From NCBI GenBank assembly GCA_009823505.1, contig VZQC01006589.1, forward strand, positions 8,056,330-8,120,329: 64,000 nt of DNA, read 5' to 3'. The DNA is from Rhizomys pruinosus. Its lineage: Eukaryota; Chordata; Mammalia; Rodentia; Spalacidae. Shown piece after piece: positions 56,270 through 64,000 of this stretch. Position numbers and translations under genes: made by a program. Numbering within the stretch: position 1 is the stretch's first letter; every line of letters starts with the position of its first letter. The notes beneath the pieces were generated by a model. That model was not told the origin of the DNA. It did no database searches and saw nothing but the letters and a program-made list of their open reading frames with translations.

Positions 56270-59200
56270 TGGAGACCAGTTTGATAAGCTAAAATCTCTA
56301 CAAGATGGGAAATTACACTTTCAAGGAAGCTATGTTCCAGGAGGAATTGTTTTGTGATGTATGGCATGTGTTTGTTGACTGTGTGCTGTGGTTTGCCGTG
56401 GCTATTGCGTTTCAAGTTGTGGCATGAAGAAAGTTTAGCATCTCCAAATCAGTAAAGGCGTGGGCTAAGGATAAACGCAGAAAAAATTCTCCTGTGGACT
56501 GGTGGTGAGCCTGTGGATAGCGCTAATGGAGATTTGGCCTGTGTGCCGGAGAACCGTTCTCTGATAGGCTTTGAGAAGCTTACATTCTCTTGTGGGTTTT
56601 CACCCACTCGGAGGGACACAATTATGCAGCCCCTAAGTGCTGGCTTGGCTTCCCTGAATTGGGGCCATCTGTTGCTTCCCCAGCCTTCCCAGGTGGCGGA
56701 TATTCAGAGAAATTGTGAGAGGAGCCCCTCCTCTCCCATCAATTGCCTTCTAGAGGTTTTAAAATGTGGTTAAAATTTGCCCTGCAGCCTGGGGTCCTGC
56801 TTCCCCTTCTGGCCACAGTTCAGGTGGGGAAGGTCACAGAGGCTGGAAGGACAGGCATGCCCGTGGAACATTTTGCAGCAAACATTCCATAGAGGTGTTC
56901 CTAAAGGCTAGTCTTGTAAATTCCGGGCTGGGCCACGCCTTTAATCCAAACAGATGTTTGTGAGTTCTGGGCTGCCTATTCTCCCAGCCCGGGGCAGTGT
57001 TCATTGTGCAGCCTTGATTCCAATCCTCCGGAGACAGACTGTGGACCTCCACCCTACCAAGCCGTATCAGTTAAGCAATTCAAATCCATCTCAGCATGTT
57101 TAACTTAAAGTCTAAAAAAATTTACAGGCCTTAAATTTCTAACAAAACAAACTTGGTCCGATAAATTGTCTTTTCTTAAGAAACGTTGGTAAAGGTCTCT
57201 TTAATAACGTAAATTGATATTTTGGTTTAATTTAAATAAAAAATTCTTTAAATAAAACTGTTTTATGCTTCTTTAGGCCCATCTTCAAGCTGTGTGTATG
57301 TGTAAATGAGTGTGAGTTCCTGCTTTCAATTTATTATAGTCCTACAGGTTTAAATCTATTTAACTAACTATTAACAAAAATAGATTCGATTCATAAAAAA
57401 TGTTTGCTTTATACCCCTTAGTGTTAACAATTTTTAATTGGGTTTATAATATGCATATTATTCAGTTTAATGATAGATTGTTGTTAATTATTATTAGTAA
57501 TTATTATTAATGGTTATAGTTATTGTTATTGATATAATTATTAATAATAATTGATAAAAATTCAGTCTAATGGTAAATTGTTCATTGTTGGCTGCTATTT
57601 TTGACCATTATTATTTATAATTACTGTTGTGACTAATAATAGTTAATGGTAATTATTGATAATTAATAATAATTAATAATAGTTATAATTGTTGTTATTA
57701 TAAATAATTATTATTTTTCCAAAGTCCTTAATAACAGGACAAGATGGATCATTTCAAGACTACAAACAACTTTGGCCTGTCTACTTTAGGGAATCCTCAA
57801 TCTTTAGATTTATAAATAATATAGGGTCAGTTAGGCTTAGTAAAAGGACAGCTTAGGAATAATTGACCAAAGAGACAAGATAGGGAAAAAATAGTAAACT
57901 TTAGGTATAGTTCATTAAAGACAAGTGGTTACAAATGGGCCTAAGAGGTGACATATGGATCTCAGCTGTTTTATGAGTTACTAGAACATTTATTCTAATT
58001 ATGTAAAAATAACCCTATAACAAATTATAAAAATTTCAGGTTTCTCATTGGACATCAAACGATATGGCTTTCTTCTCTTACAGGTCAACCTAACAAACCT
58101 TTCTTATGTATGTATGTTTGTATGCATGTATGTGCGCGCACACGTGTGTATGGATGAGTGTACTTTTGTGTTCTAAGTATATTATGTTAATAGACATAAT
58201 AATATAAAAACATTGCCTCTAAGCTGGAACTGGCCCTTCCATCTTAAGACGCAAATTTATATTAAACTTAATCAAGATGATAATGATGGTAACAACTTCT
58301 CATGGGACATATCTAGCCAATCTTTAACTGATTGATAGATATTAAAAAATCTTTAAAGTAGGTTTTCATGTCAGGCCTAGAAAAGGCCAAAAACTTAAAA
58401 AAAAAAAAAAAAAGGTAACTATTATAATCCACCTTGTAAGGTTTACAGTTTAAAATGGTAATACATTTAAACTAATTAAAAATATAAGATGTTAATTGCT
58501 TTATTTGTAATCTGTGTTAAATTTCCAACAGTGGCTTTGAGATTGGGGTGCACAGATGGTCTCTGTATTTTTCTGTGTTATGCAGTATCACCTTGTAACA
58601 TTTTTCCTTTGCTTATAAGATAATTTGAGGAAATTAGGTCTGAGTTTACTTCCCAAATAAACATACAGTCAAGGATAGACAGTTTGGATAAATTTGATGA
58701 AAACTTACACTTTGGTTCCTGTTTATGGGTATTTGTAATACAACTTAGACATCTATTAAAAGCTAACAATGGGAGGAGATTTGTATGTTCCCACAGGTAA
58801 AAACACCAACCTCAAATGCCTGAAAATACTACAAGATGAACTGAGAAATGCCAACAGAGAGATTGACCCATCTGAACATTAAAAAAAAAGAAAACCTCAG
58901 ATTGCCTGAGTCACAGACATTGAACATTTCTCTAAATTCTGTTTGGGATAACTGTTTATGATGTGGTCTGATAAAGTTTACCTTTCAGATGCTGAGAAAC
59001 CTTTCTACCCCTCACCTTTATATGGAAAAGGAAAAAATGTGATGGTAGTGAAGTCATTCCCCAACTGTAAATTGGAACCAACTGCTATAATGGTAAATGC
59101 TTATAGAACAGGTGTGACTGCCTTCTTTGGTTGATTGATAGACATACAAACTGTACAGAGATGGTTCTCTATCTAAAGCTAAATATAAATGTAATTTATA

Positions 59201-60170
59201 AGTGGTACAATTGAGCACAATGTGTTAATACAGAAGAGCTCTGATGTCAGCGATGGATTGTTCTGCCAAGGAGATGTTGGCTGGGGGAATCCAAGCCCCC
59301 CAAATTATAAAGGCCTTTTGCCTGTGAAAAATGGGATATCAGCAAGGAAAAGGTGATAAGTCCCTGTTGTTAAAAACCTGGTGTAAGCATGAAAAAATAT
59401 TTTGAGACATCACTTGCTAATGTACAGTTGGCCTTTAAAATGCCAGAGAGCATTACCAAAGGCCACTAATGCGACAAAGCAGGATATTGGTCTCCTTGAG
59501 TCAAGCAAGACTCCTCTGTCAGTATCAGCTACACCTCAAATGCCTGGAGATGCTGTGCAACAGTGGCAGCCATGTGTCTATACATATCCCAAATCTAATT
59601 GGCTATTAGCTCTCTCCTTGGAGGAATAATTCATGGCTGATGCCATAAGCTTATGTCCTCTAGTGGTTAGGAGATTATATGAGCCACAATAAGAACTTGT
59701 CATCTTTTATAGAAAAATCACAGCTTATGGATTAACATACCATCCAAACATCTGTGTCTATGCTCACAGCTTAGCTTGCCATAATAATATTGTTTAAATG
59801 CCTGTACATCTAATTGCTTGTGCTTTGTTAGTAGGATTAAAAAGGTACCCTGAATAAGCTGTCAGCCCATAAAAGGAAACAACCTGACTGGAGTAAAAAA
59901 TGACATCTACTTTGCTTCTCACCCACCTGTGCCCCTCTCCCAAAGCCTAGGGAACAAATTGCGGAAGAGGAGGCGTGGTAGAATGTAAGGGCTGCGGAGA
60001 GACTGGGGTGAATTGTGAGACTACAATGATATGGACTGGACTCTTAATTGATCAACATGCTTGTGCATACAAGCTTTTCCAATTGGACTATGGGAACCTT
60101 AGGTTGTTCAAAATATAAACATAGATACTTAAAAACCCACCTTTACAAGTGGGGCTCCCCCTCTTTTTGT
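56270..60170 (+). repeat. family-R copy between the LTRs
   Basis: Parallels 49,796-53,000 and 61,484-63,720 in order, from GAGACCAGTTTGATAAGC through GAGCTCTGATGTCAGC (59,237), GAGTCAAGCAAGACTCCTC (59,498) and AAAGCCTAGGGAACAA (59,943), but is more diverged. Occupies the place where pro and pol would lie. The 75-codon frame at 59,402-59,629 is within it and decays in the other copies. Confidence 0.7.
57480..57720 (+). repeat. (TAAT/ATTA)-rich tract
   Basis: About 240 bases dominated by TTATTAATAATT and TAATTATTGAT words with almost no GC. Family-R copies elsewhere lack it, so it looks like a local expansion. Confidence 0.85.
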
Positions 60171-60419
60171 ATAAAAGAAGGGAGGATTGTGGCAGTCTTG
60201 ACAGAGTCCTGGTTAGACTTTAGTCTGGGAGTGGAAGCATCAGAGTTGATGGACTAACTTGCTTATCTCCTGAGTTTACCAGAGCAACCTACTTATCTCA
60301 GGCGTTTAGGAGCCAGCTTACTAACCTCAGGAATTTATGAATACAGCTTGCTTATCTCAGAAACTTACGAGCACCAGCCTAGATCCCAGTGCTGACGATC
60401 CAGCTCCCAGTGCCGGTTT

Positions 60420-60795
60420 AAACTTTAAAAATATTAAAATCACAATTGGAAACGTTAATGATGAGATTAGTAAAAAATAGCTTACAAAAAGGGAGCGTGA
60501 ACAACAAAAATCCTGGTATGAAAATTGGTTGTCCACTCCTTCTTGGTGGTCCACCTTATTACCTGGTCTCCTGGGACCTGTCCTTGGATTGATCCTGCTA
60601 ATTTCATTTGGGCCATGGGCGCTTAATCGATTAACCAATTTTGTTAAGTCCCAAATAGATTCCTCACTTACAGCACGAGTCCATTATCATCGCTTGGCCA
60701 TCGAAGAAGAAGCTGATGACAACCCTGTGCCCGCTCGCCCATCCTCTGCCACTGTTCCTGCACCTGCCATTCGGCTTGATTTTCGCTCCTTGTAA
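60420..60795 (+). pseudogene. env: ERV env transmembrane-subunit tail
   Basis: Plus-strand frame ending in TAA at 60,793. It starts in the ectodomain remnant (near 60,440), is cut by an in-frame TAG at about 60,478, then has a tryptophan-rich membrane-proximal part, a hydrophobic membrane span (LLGPVLGLILLISFGP, about 60,555-60,605) and a basic cytoplasmic tail with RLTNFVK and a YHRL motif, an arrangement seen in gammaretrovirus and type-D envelope TM proteins. Surface subunit, fusion peptide and immunosuppressive-type region are missing. Non-functional as an entry protein. Confidence 0.8.
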
Positions 60796-61032
60796 ATTAT
60801 CGTCCCCAGGCTATAGAGTAGGCTAGCCTGTTCCAGTCCAGGTGGCCGCCCCAAAGACGGGCAACTTCCTCTCCCCTCTTACCAACCTAAGACAGGAGCC
60901 CTGAGGACGACAGGGTGTCCAGAGACGGGTAAGGAAGAGGGTCTTGTAGAGGTCGAACCTAAGACAGGGACGGCCACATAATCGGCTGATGGTGCCACTC
61001 TACCTGGATATCTCCCCGAGCCTTCTTAATGT
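60796..61032 (+). other. ERV sequence between env and polypurine tract
   Basis: GC-rich stretch with ACCTAAGACAGG twice (60,886 and 60,957). No gene recognised. Confidence 0.5.
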
Positions 61033-61046
61033 AAAGAAGGGGGATA
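61033..61046 (+). other. polypurine tract
   Basis: AAAGAAGGGGGATA immediately before the TGTG start of the 3' LTR, the standard plus-strand primer position. Confidence 0.85.
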
Positions 61047-61483
61047 TGTGAGGAGCTGTAAGCCTGCTCATAAAGGGTTAACTCTGAAATAGCTTCAGAG
61101 CTGTTCTCTAAAAGTGCAGGCGTGCAGAGAAGCCTCCTGCCTGCACACCTGATGTTCCGGAGGAAGCTTATCGCAAGCAAACAGTTTCTGCCAGTGCAAG
61201 CAGCCCGCGGAGGAAGCTTATCGCAAGCAAACAGTTTCTGCCAGTGCAAGCAGCCCACTTGATAAACTTTTAACTTTTTACAAGAGTTACCCTCTACCCC
61301 CTCCCCTCTTCCTGCTTCTTCCCGCCTCATTGCCCTATAAATTGTACGTTTACCCTACAATAAATTGAGACCTCGACAAAGAGCTTGCCTGGTCTCGTTT
61401 CTCTCTCTCGCTTATCTTACAGGTTTTGGGGTCCCCCTCGGGTACCTGTCGTTACATGTCCCTGCAGGCAGGGTCATGTTACA
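61047..61483 (+). repeat. 3' LTR
   Basis: Begins TGTGAGGAGCTGTAAGCC and ends GGGTCATGTTACA. U3 holds a perfect 50-bp tandem duplication (about 61,158-61,257). TATAAA is at 61,336-61,341 and AATAAA at 61,359-61,364, only 23 bases apart, so the poly-A signal may sit upstream of the transcription start. Confidence 0.92.
61336..61364 (+). promoter_or_regulatory. LTR TATA box and poly-A signal
   Basis: CCTATAAATTG and CAATAAATTG. Both are clearer here than in the 5' LTR, where the TATA is ATATATA. Confidence 0.65.
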
Positions 61484-64000
61484 GTTAGCTACTTTATGGG
61501 TGTATGGTACCACTATCAACTACACTCTCTCAATGCCTCAGACAAAAACTAACATTGGTTTTAAGAAATAATCTTTTAATTTAGATATAATTTAAAGTAT
61601 GGTTAAATGTGTGTTGTAAAACATTTAACAACTAAGTAAAGCATCTGTAAAACAGGGTTTTGTGCCAGGCCTGGAAAAACCACCTTCAAGGACTGAAAGG
61701 AAAATGATTGTTATAAACCCACTTTATAAGATTTATAGTGATATGATTGAAATAAGTATTATACATTTATATAGAAGTATTTCAGTAGAGATTTATACAG
61801 AAATACAAATAAATAAATATAAGTTAATGGCTTGATTTCTCTGAAGTCACAGTCTAGTAAAAGAATTTTAAGGAACATTTAATTGATGTGTGTTTAACAG
61901 GTATCCAAATTTGCCAAAACTTTGTCTACATATTATATAGTATTTTAGGACTTAGTAAAAGTAAAAATGTCTATATTAAACAACATTGGTTAAAAGGATT
62001 TTAAATAAAAATGGTAATATATTTAAGCTAATTGGAAATATAAATTGTTGTCCACATTTGTTTTACTTATAATTTGTATAACAATAACTTTGGGGTTAAT
62101 GCATACAAATGTTTTCTATAATTTTTGTGTTGTACAGTATCATCTTGTAACATTTTCTTTTACCTGTAGGATGATTTAACTAAAGGAATTCAGTTTGCTT
62201 CCCAAATTAACATACAGTCAATGATAAACAGCATGGGTAAATTTAATGAAAATTTACACCTTGATTCCTGCCTATAGGTATATGTAATACAACTGCCTTT
62301 TTGAGATTCATGGGTCAAAAAATAGAAACCTGAAATAAAAAATAGGGGTGGGGGAATACAGTTATATATTAAACCTTTTGTCAAATTTTTCAATTTAAAT
62401 CTTAAAACTAACTATGGGAAAAGATTTGCATGTTCCCACAGGTCAAAACATCACCAACTTAATGGCTGAGAAAGAAAAAAATACAGCTTGGCATTGTGCA
62501 GAATGTACCAAGAAATACCAGGGGAGAAGCTGGCCCATCTGAACATTAAGGAAAGCCTCAGACTGCTACAGGCATCAAACATCTCTATGGATCCTATTTG
62601 TAACAACTGTTTATAATGTGTCCTAAAGAAGTTACCTTCCAGGTGCCACAAAGTTTTGATATGAGAGACTTTTTTTTATCTCCTTTTCATAGAACAAAAA
62701 ACCCATAATGGTAATTAAGTCATTCCCCAACTGTAAATTAGAGCCAACTGTTATAGTGGCAATTTCTTATAAAACAGGTATAACTGTTTCTTTAATTGAC
62801 TGATAGATATAAGAACTGTGAAAAGATATTCTCCATTCAAGGCCAAATAGTAAAGTCTTTATAAGCTGTGTAATTAAGCAAAATATATTAATACAGGAGA
62901 GCTCTGACATCAGCAGTGGATTATTCTGCCAAGGAGATGTTGGCTAGGAGATCCAAGCCCCAAAAGTTAAAGGCTTTTTGCCTGTAACTGGGATACCTGC
63001 AGGAAGAGAGTCAGTAAGGCCCTGTTGTTGAAGACCTGGTGTAAATATGGAAAAATGTTTTGAGACCACATTTGCAAGTGTACAGATGGCCTCTGAAATG
63101 CCAGAGAGCATTACCAAAGGCCACTAGATCAGTGAAGCAAATTTGGTCTCCTTGAGTCAAGCAAGACTCCTCTGTCAGAGCTACACCTCACCTGCCTGGA
63201 AATACTGTGCAGCAGTGGCAGTCATATGTCCGTATATCCCAAATCTAATTGGCTATTCGCTCTCCCCTCAGAGGAATAATTCACAGCTGATGCCACAAGC
63301 TTATGTTCTCTAGTGGTTAGGAGATATTATAGGTCACAGTAAGACCTTGTCATCTTTTACAGAAAAGCTATAGTTCATGGATTAGCATACCATCTAAGCA
63401 TCTGTGTCTATGCCCACTATGTAACTGTTTAAATGCTTTTATTTCTAACTGCTTGTGCTTCATTAGTAGGAGTAAAAAGATATTCCTGGATAAACTGCCA
63501 ACCCATGAAAGGAAACAGCCTGAACTGGTCAGAGTCTAGAATGACATCTCCAGAGAAAGACTGTTTTGCCTCTCACCCACTTGTGCCCCTTTTCTAAAGC
63601 CTAGGGAACAATCTGTGGAAGAGGGAGCATGGTAGAATGTAAGGGCTGTGATTGGGGTGAATTGTGGAACTACAGCAATATAGACTGGACTCTTAATTGA
63701 TCAACATGCTTGTATGTGCAAGCCCCTCCAGCTGGACAATGGGGATCTTGAACTGTATAAGTTTGGGGCATAGCTGCTTGCAAATTGATTTTACATGAAG
63801 GATGCTTGTATTCATTACTTATTACCTACTTGTTGGTTTTTGAGCACAAATTGGTTTTAGTGTAAAGGATAAAAATCTTAGGCCTCCCTGCCTCCACCCA
63901 GTACTCAATATAGGTTTAAGCAATCATGTATTTAAAAACAGATTCTCTTATAGATGCCAACCTCTCCCATGGGCTTGTCTGCCTCTCAAAAATTAAAAAC
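61484..64000 (+). repeat. family-R copy downstream of the ERV
   Basis: Joins the 3' LTR directly. 61,500-61,660 matches 51,780-52,370 without the 395-bp insertion; 62,450-63,840 matches 7,120-8,525. A polypurine-tract-like run is at 62,333-62,355. It runs to or past the window end; beyond 63,845 no match to the other copies was seen. Confidence 0.7.

Larger units (their letters stand above)
53422..61483 (+). mobile_element. defective mosaic endogenous retrovirus
   Basis: Two LTRs of 421 and 437 bp enclose a lysine-tRNA-type primer-binding site, splice-donor-bearing leader, broken gag start, proline-rich gag-like frame, family-R DNA where protease and polymerase should be, an env transmembrane tail and a polypurine tract. 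The gag start resembles betaretroviruses; the env tail resembles gammaretrovirus or type-D envelopes. Flanking bases (AAAAGG and GTTAGC) are not a target-site duplication, so the LTR pair may come from recombination. It cannot replicate by itself. Confidence 0.85.

Noticed and set aside
60959..61330. 123-codon minus-strand frame over the 3' LTR
   Set aside because: Antisense of the LTR tandem duplication; no start context or homologous domain.

Overview
This window is rodent genomic DNA and appears to be gene-poor. The evidence is the dense set of B1, B3/B2-like and B4 (ID-B1) SINEs, rodent L1 (Lx-type) 3' ends and ORF2 relics, one strong MIR, and long CA/TG, GATA and GA microsatellites. The B1 and B3 variants look muroid, probably cricetid (vole or hamster group), but the species cannot be fixed by eye. 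No functional protein-coding gene, tRNA, rRNA or CRISPR array could be supported. Nearly all open frames are SINE-, L1- or microsatellite-derived.

Region by region. 1-1,273: B1 and B3 insertions, several with visible target-site duplications. 1,274-9,940: a very large inverted repeat. The arms are about 4.3 kb and meet at a single N at 5,610; the innermost sequence is essentially identical, and the outer ends stop inside a TG/CA microsatellite. Each arm carries a repeat called here family R, an L1 3' end, a MIR and unique DNA. 9,941-19,000: mostly unsequenced-looking unique DNA with SINEs, a 160-base polypurine tract and a 44-bp-period minisatellite. 19,096-23,800: a decayed L1 with ORF2 relics, cut by a B1 and a B3. 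24,000-34,450: SINEs, L1 3' fragments, nested B1-in-B4, and an 857-bp composite retroposon with a perfect 16-bp target-site duplication that contains an unexplained 107-codon open frame. 34,455-36,110: an L1 whose 5' part is inverted. 36,900-47,690: a possible solo LTR, SINEs, a (GATA)n tract and long unique AT-rich stretches. 47,690-49,090: a long L1 3' UTR.

49,100-64,000 is the most structured part. Three further copies of family R (49,100-53,060; about 56,270-60,170; 61,484-64,000) lie in the same orientation. The middle one sits between two LTRs (53,422-53,842 and 61,047-61,483). The LTR-bounded element has a lysine-tRNA-type primer-binding site, a leader with three 45-bp repeats that can each fold into a hairpin with a 7-base loop, a broken betaretrovirus-like gag start, a proline-rich gag-like frame, no recognisable protease or polymerase, a transmembrane-type env tail and a polypurine tract. 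It is a defective, mosaic endogenous retrovirus whose centre is family-R DNA. The R copy upstream carries a 395-bp GC-rich insertion with 19-bp imperfect terminal inverted repeats.

The main cautions are that the giant inverted repeat may be an assembly or read-foldback artefact, and that repeat family names are recognised from memory of consensus patterns, not by search.
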